Notes under the pieces: generated by a model | The model's input: the letters and a program-made list of their open reading frames with translations, nothing else | Database searches by the model: none | What the model was told of the DNA's origin: nothing | From: an uncultured Erythrobacter sp. | GTDB lineage: Bacteria; Pseudomonadota; Alphaproteobacteria; Sphingomonadales; Sphingomonadaceae | Reading direction: 5' to 3' | NCBI GenBank assembly: GCA_947502305.1 | Contig: CANMZA010000001.1 | Span: forward strand, 124,001-188,000 | DNA length: 64,000 bases | Program-made: the position numbers and the translations under genes | In this document: one piece after another, positions 17,562-26,525 of the stretch | Numbering within the stretch: the stretch's first letter is position 1 | Layout of the letters: the number at the start of each line of letters is the position of its first letter

Positions 17562-19151
17562 CTAGTTGAAATCCTGCCAATTCAGCATCTCGCGCTGCTC
17601 TTTCCAGCCTAGCGGGATGTGCATTTTGATAAGCTGCTGCAGGTTGAGCGCTTGCGGCTGGCGCCCTTCCATAATGTCGCGCTGAATATCCGGCGCAAGA
17701 AAAGCAAGCCGGAGAATGTTGCGGTTGTAGGCAATGGATGGAGATACCTCTATCATCGGCATGCCCTTACGGTCGCGGCGCAGCAATGAGTGCGCGCGGC
17801 GAAGCGCCGCAATCAGTATCGGGTCAGGATGAACGTCAGGTTTGCCCTCGGCAATCACCAAACGCTGACCTCCTCGCAGCGGCAAAGAGACTGGTATTTT
17901 GATCCGGCAAATCTTGGCCGATGTATGGATCATCTGCTCGCGGTCACGAAGGTGCTGCGCAATGTGATCAGCAAACTTTGCCGGGCATTCAAATACCAAA
18001 CCGCCAGCGATGATCTTCACAGCCAATACAGAATCGAGAGGGCGATCTTTGCGCGGCAGCCACCGCTCTGCTGTTTCGGTGATGATGGACTCGATTGCGT
18101 CTGCAGGAAGCCTACGAACTTCATTGTCGCTGCTCTTCCCAGCGCCCTGCTGCAGTGATGCCGACACGTAGTATCGATAGACCCCGCCTGAGCGCCCGCG
18201 CGAGAATGTCGGGGTCATCACCTCGCCATTTGCATCAAACAGCTTGCCGGTCAGCGTAGCCTTGGCCGCGCGGGTTCCAGCGCTAGCTTTGTGGCGCTGG
18301 GCTTGGCTATCGAGCTTGACTTGCACGCGGTCGAACAGGTCTGGATCTACGATTCCGTGATGCTCGCCTTCGAACACCTGATCCTTGTGCACGATCTGGC
18401 CGAGATAGATGCGGTTGCGCAGCAGGTAAAAAAGCGCGCCGCGGCTGAACGTCTGGCCGCCCATCGTTCGCCCTTTTGCAGTGACGTGCAGCTTTGAGAG
18501 GATACCGCGTGCCTCAAGATCGCGCTGGAGGGCATGAACTGAGCCAAGCTCAAGATAGCGGACAAACAGATGGCGGACACGCTCGGCCTCATCCTTGTTG
18601 ACCTTCAACGTGCGTGAGCCATCGGTCGGCGGATCGTATCCCAGCGGCGGGATCCCGCCCATCCACATACCTTTGGCTTTGGAGGCGGCGATCTTGTCGC
18701 GGATCCGTTCGCCGGTAACCTCGCGCTCGAACTGCGCAAAGGACAGCAGGACGTTGAGCATCAAGCGCCCCATCGAGTCCTTGGTATTGAACGACTGGGT
18801 CACCGACACGAAGCTGGTGCCAGCAGCATCGAAGGTCTCGATAATGCGCGAGAAGTCTGTGAGCGAGCGGGTCAGGCGGTCGATCTTGTAGACCACAACC
18901 ACGTCGATGCGTCCCGCTTCAATATCGCTGAGCAGCGCTTGCAGCCCCGGGCGCTCCATCGTGCCGCCAGAAAAGCCGCCATCATCATAAAAGGTCGGAA
19001 TTATGGTCCAGCCCTCGCTCGCCTGACTGGTGACATAGGCCTCGCCTGCCGCCCGCTGGGCATCAAGGCTGTTGAACGACTGGTCGAGGCCCTCATCAGA
19101 GCTTTTACGGGTGTAGATGGCGCAGCGGACCGTCTTGCTTGGTTTACTCAC
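17562..19151 (-). CDS. Large serine recombinase
   Basis: 529 residues. The N-terminal resolvase domain (about 8-155) has the catalytic serine in AIYTRKSSDEG (about residue 17), with the family's active-site arginines in YKIDRLTRSLTDF. A recombinase domain follows (GMWMGGIPPLGYDP, about 165-280), then a zinc-ribbon-like part and a long C-terminal DNA-binding region. Enzymes of this type catalyse integration or excision of islands. It overlaps DUF2924 by 4 bp (ATGA) and forms an operon DUF3489-DUF2924-recombinase, a recurrent alphaproteobacterial trio. Confidence 0.93.
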   Translation of the reverse strand: MSKPSKTVRCAIYTRKSSDEGLDQSFNSLDAQRAAGEAYVTSQASEGWTIIPTFYDDGGFSGGTMERPGLQALLSDIEAGRIDVVVVYKIDRLTRSLTDFSRIIETFDAAGTSFVSVTQSFNTKDSMGRLMLNVLLSFAQFEREVTGERIRDKIAASKAKGMWMGGIPPLGYDPPTDGSRTLKVNKDEAERVRHLFVRYLELGSVHALQRDLEARGILSKLHVTAKGRTMGGQTFSRGALFYLLRNRIYLGQIVHKDQVFEGEHHGIVDPDLFDRVQVKLDSQAQRHKASAGTRAAKATLTGKLFDANGEVMTPTFSRGRSGGVYRYYVSASLQQGAGKSSDNEVRRLPADAIESIITETAERWLPRKDRPLDSVLAVKIIAGGLVFECPAKFADHIAQHLRDREQMIHTSAKICRIKIPVSLPLRGGQRLVIAEGKPDVHPDPILIAALRRAHSLLRRDRKGMPMIEVSPSIAYNRNILRLAFLAPDIQRDIMEGRQPQALNLQQLIKMHIPLGWKEQREMLNWQDFN

Positions 19152-19570
19152 ACTGCATCTCGCAGACCAAAGAAGCGCGGCCCGTTCCAGCGGCTTCCGG
19201 CAATAGCGGTCGCCGTAGCCGAGAGGCTTGGATAGAGCTCTCCATCCCAGCGGAACCCATCTGATTCGACCACGACCTTGATCTCGCGGCCCTTCCAGTT
19301 GCGGGTCAGGACCGCGCCAACGCCAAGCCGGCGCCCCTCAGGTTGAGGCGAGCCGGTGCGGGCCAGCGCCTTGCGGGTATCAGCATTTATCCCGCCGTAA
19401 GCGTCGGTTTGCACCCGCCAGCCAAGCAGCATTCGCATGATGGGTTCGGAGCGCAGGGTAGGAGGGGTGCCGTAGCGCCGCCTCCAGAACCTGCGCAAAG
19501 CTTCAAGATCCATGCCTTCGATCTCGCGCACAAGCTGCTTTGTATCGCTGATGCTTTGATCGCCGCTCAT
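19148..19570 (-). CDS. DUF2924 protein (recombinase partner)
   Basis: 140 residues. The conserved blocks DLEALRRFWRRRYGTPPTLRS and GAVLTRNWKGREIKVVV plus SLSATATAIAGSRWNGPRFFGL match DUF2924, which is nearly always encoded beside this class of serine recombinase. The C-terminal half resembles small DNA-associated domains of the RAMA type. A role as DNA-binding accessory factor or directionality factor is inferred, not shown. It overlaps both neighbours by 4 bp. Confidence 0.85.
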   Translation of the reverse strand: MSGDQSISDTKQLVREIEGMDLEALRRFWRRRYGTPPTLRSEPIMRMLLGWRVQTDAYGGINADTRKALARTGSPQPEGRRLGVGAVLTRNWKGREIKVVVESDGFRWDGELYPSLSATATAIAGSRWNGPRFFGLRDAV

Positions 19571-19791
19571 GACGCTTTCTCTGCAGTATAGCGGCGCACA
19601 TCGCCGATTTTCTGCGATGTAATGATCAGCCCGCGTTTCTTGAGGGCGCCAGCCATGGCGCCGCGTACAGAATGCTGCTGCCAGCCAGTCGCTTTCGTCA
19701 TGTCGGCGATAGCCGCGCCATTGGCGCGCAAAAGCAGCTTCTCGAGCGCATCGAGCTTCGTTGGTTTCTTGAGTTTAGACTTGGTTGTCAT
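19567..19791 (-). CDS. DUF3489 winged-helix protein (recombinase partner)
   Basis: 74 residues: a lysine-rich N-terminus, then a winged-helix region (KLDALEKLLLRANGAAIADMTKATGWQQHSVRG with a wing ending RRYTAEKA). This is the DUF3489 pattern, first gene of the recombinase operon. It probably binds DNA, either as the operon's regulator or as a recombination cofactor. The ATG at 19791 gives a basic start MTTKSKLKKP. Confidence 0.85.
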   Translation of the reverse strand: MTTKSKLKKPTKLDALEKLLLRANGAAIADMTKATGWQQHSVRGAMAGALKKRGLIITSQKIGDVRRYTAEKAS

Positions 19792-19990
19792 GGGTGTTCT
19801 CCGGTTGATGCGAGCGCCAGATTGGCGGCCCTACCGGCGCAAGCCCGGCTTGCCGGGCACGCATGGCAATGCTCGAAGCGGCGGCGAAGTCCAGCGGCTT
19901 CATGTTTATCAACGGTTTATGCCCGTAATTCCGACTGAATCATGCGCTTGCTCTCTTTGGACACCCGTTTCGCTCCTATACACTGCGGAT

Positions 19991-21313
19991 ATGACAGCAG
20001 AACCGATGGAGGCAGCCCCTACTGCCAATCGCCCGCTCAGCGTCGTCTATAAGGCGGCTGCGAGCCTTGTCCCTGATCCCCGCAATGCGCGCACGCATTC
20101 CAAGAAGCAGATCGAGCAGATCATCGCTTCGATAAAGGCGTTCGGGTTCACCAACCCGATCCTTGCTGATCCGCAAGGCAACCTCATTGCAGGCCACGGC
20201 AGATTGCGCGCCGCAAAAGAGATGGGGCTGGCTGAAGTTCCTGTCATCGAGCTTGCGGACCTGAGCGAGGCACAGAAGAAAGCGCTGCGGCTTGCGGACA
20301 ACAAGATCGCGCTCAATGCTGGTTGGGATATGGAGATCCTCAAGCTCGAGCTAACTGAGCTATCAATGCCCGAGATCGACATTGATCTGGGCCTCACCGG
20401 GTTTAGCTCCGGCGAGATCGATGTGGTGCTCGCAGATAGTCCTGATCCCGATGACGAGGTCATTCCTGGAGTACCAGAAGAGCCGCGTGCTCAGCTCGGC
20501 GATATCTGGCAACTGGGCGAACACCGGATCGGCTGCGGTGATGGCCGGGATGCCGCCTTTCTTCAGCAGATCATCGGCGAGGGCGCACAGATCGACTGCG
20601 CGTTTCTGGATCCGCCTTACAACGTAAAGATCAACGGACACGTCAACGCGGTCGGCCGCCACCGCGAGTTTGCAATGGCGTCGGGCGAAATGAGTGAGAA
20701 TGAGTTCCGCACCTTCCTGTCTGAAACTCTTGGTGCCTGCGCCAAGGTATCGCGGGACGGCGCAGTCCACTTTGTTTGCATGGACTGGCGGCACATGGAT
20801 GACGTCACCGCGTCAGTAGACGGCGTTTACAGCAAGTTGCTCAACATCTGTGTGTGGAACAAGAGCAATGCCGGAATGGGGTCGCTTTACCGCTCCAAAC
20901 ACGAGATGGTGTTTGTCTATAAGGTAGGAGAGGCCTCGCACACCAATACAGTCGAGCTGGGCAAGCATGGCCGCAACCGCACCAATGTCTGGGACTATCC
21001 TAGCGTCAACTCGATGCGAGGATCGCGCCGCGAGAACCTTGCGCTGCATCCCACGGTCAAACCGGTGGCGATGGTCGCTGATGCAATCTGCGATGTCACC
21101 AAGCAGGGCGAGCTCGTGCTGGACATCTTCCTTGGGTCCGGCACCAGCCTGATCGCCGCAGAGCGGGTGGGACGAGCCTTTAGAGGCCTCGATATTGATC
21201 CAGCCTATGTCGACGTGGCGATGACGCGCTGGTCGCAGATCACTGGCAAGCAGCCTCAGCTGATCCACCGCTTGAGGATTGACGGTCCAGATGAACTGGA
21301 GACTGCCGAATGA
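19991..21313 (+). CDS. ParB-domain site-specific DNA methyltransferase (N4/N6 amino type)
   Basis: 440 residues. A ParB/sulfiredoxin-like N-terminal domain (about 20-120; NPILADPQGNLIAGHGR) precedes an adenine/cytosine amino-methyltransferase. Motif IV DPPYNV (about residue 211) comes before motif I in DIFLGSGTSLIAAERVGRAF, the beta-class order. No restriction enzyme is adjacent, so it looks like an orphan, phage- or island-type methylase. The frame is open upstream to 19622, but the ATG at 19991 begins the conserved part and leaves room for a promoter. Its stop overlaps the next gene by 4 bp. Confidence 0.9.
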   Translation: MTAEPMEAAPTANRPLSVVYKAAASLVPDPRNARTHSKKQIEQIIASIKAFGFTNPILADPQGNLIAGHGRLRAAKEMGLAEVPVIELADLSEAQKKALRLADNKIALNAGWDMEILKLELTELSMPEIDIDLGLTGFSSGEIDVVLADSPDPDDEVIPGVPEEPRAQLGDIWQLGEHRIGCGDGRDAAFLQQIIGEGAQIDCAFLDPPYNVKINGHVNAVGRHREFAMASGEMSENEFRTFLSETLGACAKVSRDGAVHFVCMDWRHMDDVTASVDGVYSKLLNICVWNKSNAGMGSLYRSKHEMVFVYKVGEASHTNTVELGKHGRNRTNVWDYPSVNSMRGSRRENLALHPTVKPVAMVADAICDVTKQGELVLDIFLGSGTSLIAAERVGRAFRGLDIDPAYVDVAMTRWSQITGKQPQLIHRLRIDGPDELETAE

Positions 21314-21834
21314 GCAAGGGCAGCAGCACTCGGTTCAAAAAGGGGCATTCTGGCAATCCCAAAGGAAGGCCTCCGAAACCGCGCCGCCCAAACATCTCCG
21401 CGTTCGAGATTATTCTCGACAAGACGCTGATTACAACGCGCGATGGGAAGCAGCGCGCGGCGACGGTCGAGGAAGCGCTGCAGCAGCAAACGCTCAAAGA
21501 TGCGTTTGCTGGCAAGCGCATGGCCATCCGCAAGGTGCTTAAGATGATCGAGAAGCGGGAGGCGGCGCTTGCGAAGCGCAATAGGGGCCCACGCCCAGAT
21601 ATTTCGATGGAGCGTCATCACGGCGCCGATAATGCCAATGAGGCGATGCGCATTCTGGGTGTTGCCGCACCCGATCCCGGCTTTGGAGGCAATAGGTGGA
21701 AGCTTTTGCCGTGGGCAGCGCAGGCTGCGCTGGACCGGCGCAAAAAGGCGGGGTTTGATGCTAAAGACATCAGCAACATGAAGTTCTTCACCTTTGATGC
21801 TGACACAGTTCGCTGGCCGCGAGAGAACATCTGA
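21310..21834 (+). CDS. DUF5681 protein, copy 1
   Basis: 174 residues. The N-terminus has the basic motif FKKGHSGNPKGRPPKP characteristic of DUF5681, followed by ISAFEIILDKTLITTRDGKQR and an alpha-helical basic region. DUF5681 proteins commonly sit beside this type of ParB-methylase; the function is unknown and a nucleic-acid-binding role is only suggested by the basic motif. The ATG overlaps the methylase stop (ATGA), and its own stop overlaps the next start. Confidence 0.85.
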   Translation: MSKGSSTRFKKGHSGNPKGRPPKPRRPNISAFEIILDKTLITTRDGKQRAATVEEALQQQTLKDAFAGKRMAIRKVLKMIEKREAALAKRNRGPRPDISMERHHGADNANEAMRILGVAAPDPGFGGNRWKLLPWAAQAALDRRKKAGFDAKDISNMKFFTFDADTVRWPRENI

Positions 21835-22388
21835 TGAGTGCTGCAGAGCGATCAGGTTATGGGCAGCCGCCGAAGGGCACCCGGTTCCGCAAAGGCCAAT
21901 CCGGCAATCCGCGCGGCAGGCCCAGGAACCGTCACCGCGAAATCCCTTATGACGGTGTTCTCGGCCAGATGGTGACGATCCGTGAGGAGGGCCGCGAGCG
22001 CCGGGTCACGGCTGCCGAGGCATTCGTACTACAGCTGACCCAGAAAGGGCTCGCGGGAGACAGCGCTGCGACGCGCGCATCGCTTGAGGCTATCGAAGGA
22101 GCTCGGGCGGCCAGCAGCGATAGCAGCGGCTCTCCCATAACAAAGATCATAATTTCATCGGTCGACAGCGGCGTTGATGCAATCCTCGAGCCCCTTGGCA
22201 TTGCCAAACTCAAATATCCGCAGGATGAAATCCGCGTAAGATGGGAGCTCAACCCTTGGATCGTTGAGGCCGCGCTCGAACGGCTTGGTGAAACTCAGCT
22301 ATCTGAAGACGAGCAGCGCGAGGTATGGGATGCCACGCGCACGCCGCATAAGGTGAACTGGCCTGATTGGTGGACGGTGAAGGAATGA
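21834..22388 (+). CDS. DUF5681 protein, copy 2
   Basis: 184 residues, paralogous to the preceding gene: FRKGQSGNPRGRPRNR, then VTIREEGRERRVTAAEAFVLQLTQKGLAGD. The two copies share the N-terminal half and differ in the C-terminal half, so they are an old duplication rather than a recent one. It is translationally coupled to copy 1 (ATGA overlap at 21834) and completes a three-gene operon with the methylase. Confidence 0.85.
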   Translation: MSAAERSGYGQPPKGTRFRKGQSGNPRGRPRNRHREIPYDGVLGQMVTIREEGRERRVTAAEAFVLQLTQKGLAGDSAATRASLEAIEGARAASSDSSGSPITKIIISSVDSGVDAILEPLGIAKLKYPQDEIRVRWELNPWIVEAALERLGETQLSEDEQREVWDATRTPHKVNWPDWWTVKE

Positions 22389-22486
22389 ACGTCGGGAATG
22401 CGCCCCAGTCCCAGACGTAACGATCCGAGATCTTAGATCCTGAAAGCGGACATTCCTCGTGGCCATTCCGGCCAAGGAGAATGACT

Positions 22487-23119
22487 ATGACCTACTCACA
22501 ATTTGATCCAGTCGCCCAGAACCGAGTGCCTTGGAACTTTGGCGCGAAGATTGGGCCCAAGCGTCCATTCAATCAGAAGCAGATCTGGGCGATCCGATTC
22601 TTTCTTGATCGCGAAGAACGCATCAGAGACCGGGCGCTGTTCGACTTGGCGATCGATAGCAAGCTGCGAGGCTGTGATCTCGTTGAACTGAAGATCGGCG
22701 ATTTGGTCAGCGGCCCGGAAATCAGGACGCGAGCCACGATCACTCAGCGAAAGACAGGGCGGCCTGTCCAGTTCGAGATTGCGGCAGACGCGCGAGCAAG
22801 TTTGTTCGCCTGGCTGGAGCTCAGAGGAGGTGACGTCGAGGACTTCGTCTTTCCGAGCCGAATTGATCACACGCGCCACTTGAGCACACGACAATACGCT
22901 CGGCTCGTTGACGAATGGGTTGCGGCCATCGGCCTTCGACCAGAAGAATATGGGACACATTCTCTTCGCCGCACTAAGGCTTCGATCATTTACAAGGCTA
23001 CGGGTAACATTCGGGCAATCCAGATCTTGCTTGGTCATTCCAAGATCGAAAACACTGTTCGCTACTTAGGTGTGGACATTGAGGACGCCCTTACTCTTGC
23101 CGAGAAGACCGAAATCTGA
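22487..23119 (+). CDS. Short tyrosine recombinase/integrase
   Basis: 210 residues, about half the usual integrase length. It has only a compact SAM-like N-terminal segment and the catalytic domain. Active-site signatures are present: an arginine in SKLRGCDLVELK, HSLRRTKAS, LLGHSKIENTVRYLG with the His and nucleophilic Tyr near the end. It could resolve or mobilise DNA but lacks the arm-binding domain of classical phage integrases. Of two in-frame ATGs (22481, 22487), the second has AAGGAG at proper spacing. Confidence 0.88.
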   Translation: MTYSQFDPVAQNRVPWNFGAKIGPKRPFNQKQIWAIRFFLDREERIRDRALFDLAIDSKLRGCDLVELKIGDLVSGPEIRTRATITQRKTGRPVQFEIAADARASLFAWLELRGGDVEDFVFPSRIDHTRHLSTRQYARLVDEWVAAIGLRPEEYGTHSLRRTKASIIYKATGNIRAIQILLGHSKIENTVRYLGVDIEDALTLAEKTEI

Positions 23120-23130
23120 CCGCTGCTGGG

Positions 23131-23180
23131 CGCCAGCCACGACCCGGCTGGCGTCCGCTATTGGGAGTGGAAGCGGACAT
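23131..23180. repeat. Hairpin and solo right end of the GCGGACAT repeat family
   Basis: Just past the integrase stop, an 8-bp stem (23131-23138 with 23146-23153) could end transcription but has no T run. Next to it, 23161-23180 matches about 17 of the last 20 bases of the 127-bp repeats at 27079 and 27656 (TTGGG...GGAAGCGGACAT). No left half is found. The remaining gap to 23395 shows nothing else. Confidence 0.5.
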
Positions 23181-23395
23181 TCAGATTTTTGCGCCGCAGG
23201 GGTCAGGTGGCGCCGTTAGAGTCACCCGACTACGCGGAACGATTTTGTCAGACTAATCGCACTTTGGTTCGCTTTCCTTCAAACTACTTGATTTATCGGC
23301 ACTCAAGCTGATTTTCACGGAGAGCATTGCAAGCACGTAGAAAGAACAGAAAGGTAATTTCAAAATGTCGAATTCCGGTTTAACCTATTAGGAAT

Positions 23396-24226
23396 TCACG
23401 GTGTATTCGCTCTGACATTACCCGAGCGAGGAATAAGGATCTGCGTATTGCAGATTCGCAGAGTATCCAGCTTCGTTGTATCTGCATCAGCAACAGATAT
23501 CTCTACGGCAAATCGCTCTGATGCATCGGAACTTTGGCAAAATTGAACAATCGACGATCCAAGGGATAAGTTGACCTTGCCCTCAGTCTCCGAAATTTGT
23601 GATGCAAAGACTGTCTGCAATCTGCGATACAGGCCGAAGTGGTTTTTGGGGTTTATAATCAGTCGCCGAATTCCCGTCGCACCGTTCGCATGATCGGTTG
23701 AGCTGTCAGGGACTCTGATTGTTCTCTCACTGATGTCCTCCAGTAAGAATGGAAGCTCCGAGTCTTTTCCTCCTCCCAAAAGCCATTTCGCACTTCTCCC
23801 GTCAGGCAGAGCGCGATGAAAGCTCTGGCTATCCAAGCAAGCAACGCCTTGCTTTTCCCAAGCCCTGCGTATTTGCTCAAGGCTGGTCACTCGTACACAC
23901 CAATCGATAGGCCCTACCCGAGCCCCAATCCATGGTATCAAACGCGAGTAAATGTCACTCCTGCGGCTCGCTTGAAAGCTCAAAAGGCCGACCGCACTCG
24001 CCAAACGCATCAACTTAGATTTGAGCTTGTTCTGGACCGCTAGCAATTCAATGTAAGTCCCGTCCTTAAAGACAATCAACGCGTTCTCAGTCAATCCATG
24101 CGAGCCACCTGGAGCCACAGCAAAACCAGCGGCGCGAAAATCCTGAATGGCGCGCTCAAGTGATGCGACCTTCACAACTAAGTGGTCGAATTCAAAACCG
24201 TTCACCGCGCGCTCTTCGCTCACCAT
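23396..24226 (-). CDS. VOC-superfamily (glyoxalase-like) protein
   Basis: 276 residues. The N-terminal module FDHLVVKVASLERAIQDFRAAGFAVAPGG is the first beta-alpha-beta-beta-beta unit of a vicinal-oxygen-chelate fold, and PIDWCVRVTSLEQIRRAWEKQG near residue 105 begins the second. The metal ligand His in FDHLV is kept. The family covers isomerases, dioxygenases and resistance proteins; the substrate is unknown. The start overlaps the stop of the M14-like gene by 7 bp, so it is the last gene of a three-gene operon. Confidence 0.8.
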   Translation of the reverse strand: MVSEERAVNGFEFDHLVVKVASLERAIQDFRAAGFAVAPGGSHGLTENALIVFKDGTYIELLAVQNKLKSKLMRLASAVGLLSFQASRRSDIYSRLIPWIGARVGPIDWCVRVTSLEQIRRAWEKQGVACLDSQSFHRALPDGRSAKWLLGGGKDSELPFLLEDISERTIRVPDSSTDHANGATGIRRLIINPKNHFGLYRRLQTVFASQISETEGKVNLSLGSSIVQFCQSSDASERFAVEISVADADTTKLDTLRICNTQILIPRSGNVRANTP

Positions 24227-25347
24227 TTTCCGAGTCCATTGAGTGTTTCAGAGATGATTTGATCACCATTGCGCAGCACGCTTTCTCGCCACTTGGGATC
24301 GGTCGGGTAAAAGAGCTTTGAAAGCTGGCTTTCGATCTCGGCGATTGCGCTGCTCTTCGCACCTTTGGGAGGGTTTTGAAGCCATCTATCGTACAGTAGG
24401 CCGGTGAGCATCTTGGTATTGGAGTAGGTTCCAAACTCGATCACCAGTGCAGTGGTTTCGGCACCCAACCTCTTGGCGATGTCCTGTACTGCACGCACCA
24501 AGAGCCCCCGATAACTTGGCCGCTCACCCGAGGCGAAGTCGGCATTGTTGTTCGCTGCACGCTCACCGAACCATAGTCTGGCACGTTCGATTTCAGGAGA
24601 TCCAATCTCATCAAAGCAAAGAAAACTCGGTTCTGCGTATGAGCCGATGCCGGTATGCCAATCGATAATTGCGATCTTCCGCGCTTTGGTAAAATGAGCC
24701 TCGCAAATCAATTTGATCGTTTTATTTGCCCATTCCGGCTCTGTCCCACCGTATCCGATCCCGTCTGGCCTAAAGGACTGCCCGCTGGCAATCTCTTCCA
24801 CTACGGCCTGCTTGCCATGCCTGACTGAAAGGTATCGAAGGTCCAGCATGGCCCGCACTGTGTTTGGGCCATTCTTGCTTGAGCGACAAAGAGCGTGTTG
24901 CACGGATCGTGAAAGCTCTGTGCCTTTTGGCGAGGAAGCAAAGTCGCAAAAATTCCGGTTCAGATCGACATTATTCTCTGTTGTTCGCCTAACATGCGCA
25001 CAGCCGTAGGCATTGGCCGCGTGAATGAGCAAAACGGCCTCGTCATCTTCCCGTTCGCTCGAATAATTGCGCATCCAGTGCAGCTGCATGGCTGTCCCTG
25101 CGAGGAGTTCAGGCCCATGCGTTCCGCTTATCATAACAAGGAGCTTTGTTGCATCTGGCGGACCAAAGCGGGCAGTATCTATGCCAAAGCCCCCATCCTG
25201 CGAAGATTCGGACAAAGGGTGTTCAAAATGGTGAACTTCCGCACCCAGCTTCTGAGCAAGATCACAGAATTCTGTCCTGGCACCCGAATATTCTTCGCAG
25301 AAAACTCCATAAGCTTCATTCTGGTTGATCAATCGAAATCCCCTCAA
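24220..25347 (-). CDS. DUF2817 / M14-like zinc hydrolase
   Basis: 375 residues of the DUF2817 branch of zinc carboxypeptidase-like enzymes. The zinc H-x-x-E pair is in SGTHGPELLAG, the third ligand region in HAANAYGCAHVRRTTENNVDLNRNF, and IIDWHTGIG plus a glutamate in ALVIEFGTYS complete the active-site pattern. It has no signal peptide, so it is cytosolic. Likely reactions are amide, peptide or N-acyl amino acid hydrolysis. It is the middle gene of the Lrp-controlled module; 30 bp separates it from the PLP gene. Confidence 0.82.
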   Translation of the reverse strand: MRGFRLINQNEAYGVFCEEYSGARTEFCDLAQKLGAEVHHFEHPLSESSQDGGFGIDTARFGPPDATKLLVMISGTHGPELLAGTAMQLHWMRNYSSEREDDEAVLLIHAANAYGCAHVRRTTENNVDLNRNFCDFASSPKGTELSRSVQHALCRSSKNGPNTVRAMLDLRYLSVRHGKQAVVEEIASGQSFRPDGIGYGGTEPEWANKTIKLICEAHFTKARKIAIIDWHTGIGSYAEPSFLCFDEIGSPEIERARLWFGERAANNNADFASGERPSYRGLLVRAVQDIAKRLGAETTALVIEFGTYSNTKMLTGLLYDRWLQNPPKGAKSSAIAEIESQLSKLFYPTDPKWRESVLRNGDQIISETLNGLGKW

Positions 25348-25377
25348 GGCAAATGTGAAAAATCAAGGGCTATACAG

Positions 25378-26430
25378 CTAGCTGGTGATGGACTGAAAGC
25401 CGAACAGCTCCAAGTCCGGTGAAATGTAATCCGGCCTGACAGGCTCTGTTCGGACAAGATCTGTCGACAAGTACTTTTTATTATCATCACAAAATACAGT
25501 CACAACGGTCGCCTCTTGGCCAATCTGGTCCTGTGCCAGCAGCGCGCCAATTACATTGGCGCCAGATGAAATACCGACAGCGAGACCGAGTTGCGACGCC
25601 AGCCTCTGTGCCATAATGATGGCATCACCATCTCTCACCGCAAAAGTGTTGGTTATTTCTTCTTTCTTCAAAAGCGCAGGCACAAACTCAGTGTTTAATC
25701 CTTGAAGTCTGTGCTTTCCAGGCCTTCGTTCCAATGAAAGACTTGAGGAATCCGCGGGTTCGATCGCATAGGTACGAACCTTTGCATTAGACTTCCTAAG
25801 CGCTCGGCCCACTCCCATGATGGTCCCGCCGGTTCCCACTCCTGCAACAAAGGCATCAGGCTGGCGACCAACCGAAGCAAGCTGCCTTAATATCTCAGGT
25901 CCGGTAGCGGCCTCGTGCGATCTAGAATTTGCCTCGTTTGCAAATTGGTCGGGTAAGAACACATCGTCGCGATCCTTTGCAAAGTTTGCTGCCGAAGTGC
26001 GTGCATATGAGATGCTGCCACAATCGTGCTCGACCAGCCGCAGGTCCGCACCAAAGGAACGCAGCATCGCCTTTCGCTCCTCGCTCACAGTACAAGGCAT
26101 ATAGATGCGAATGGGATTGCCTAGAGCCCTTGCAAAGCTGGCAAGAGCAATCCCACTGCTGCCACTGGTTGCCTCAACAATCGTATCGCCATGTTTGATC
26201 TGTCCCGTCCGAAATCCTTCTTGAAAGATATTCAGCGCCATCCTGTCTTTGATGCTGCCCGTTAGATTGAAGTACTCAGCCTTCGCATAAATGACCCTTC
26301 GCCGGCCTTTCCATGACATGTGGAGCGCAATCAGGGGGGTGTTCCCCACCATGCTCGCCAACGAAGAAATACGATCTTGAATGCACAGTGACTGATTTGA
26401 AAGGGATTGCATTGAATGTGTCTCCATCAA
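25378..26430 (-). CDS. Cysteine-synthase-family PLP enzyme
   Basis: 350 residues (or 344 from the ATG at 26412). Type II PLP fold: the Schiff-base lysine is in NLTGSIKDRM, the phosphate loop in VGTGGTIMG, and the substrate-carboxylate loop is EATSGSSGIALA, close to the TSGNTG of CysK but with Ser in place of Asn-Thr. The end GISSGANV is conserved. It may make or break a beta-substituted alanine or cysteine derivative. The altered loop hints that the substrate is not plain O-acetylserine. It is the first gene of a module, divergent from the Lrp regulator across an AT-rich gap. Confidence 0.88.
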   Translation of the reverse strand: MMETHSMQSLSNQSLCIQDRISSLASMVGNTPLIALHMSWKGRRRVIYAKAEYFNLTGSIKDRMALNIFQEGFRTGQIKHGDTIVEATSGSSGIALASFARALGNPIRIYMPCTVSEERKAMLRSFGADLRLVEHDCGSISYARTSAANFAKDRDDVFLPDQFANEANSRSHEAATGPEILRQLASVGRQPDAFVAGVGTGGTIMGVGRALRKSNAKVRTYAIEPADSSSLSLERRPGKHRLQGLNTEFVPALLKKEEITNTFAVRDGDAIIMAQRLASQLGLAVGISSGANVIGALLAQDQIGQEATVVTVFCDDNKKYLSTDLVRTEPVRPDYISPDLELFGFQSITS

Positions 26431-26525
26431 TGCAAATTATCTTTGATCTCAGAACGAAACGCATTACCAAAATGTCGCGTATATCCTTCTTTATTGATAA
26501 TAATTTTCGCATAAAGGGGTTTTAA
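26431..26525. promoter_or_regulatory. AT-rich divergent promoter region between the PLP gene and the Lrp-type gene
   Basis: 95 bp, clearly more AT-rich than its surroundings, containing TTATTGATAATAATTTT near 26491-26508. It must carry both promoters and is the natural binding site for the Lrp-type regulator. No precise operator can be fixed by eye. Confidence 0.5.

Noticed and set aside
17562..22388. Complete restriction-modification system around the ParB-methylase
   Set aside because: No endonuclease-like gene is adjacent; neighbours are DUF5681 proteins and recombination genes.
17082..23400. Duplicated tRNA-Ser 3' end as att site of the island
   Set aside because: Reading the island and its right flank I found no second copy of the T-arm/acceptor sequence.
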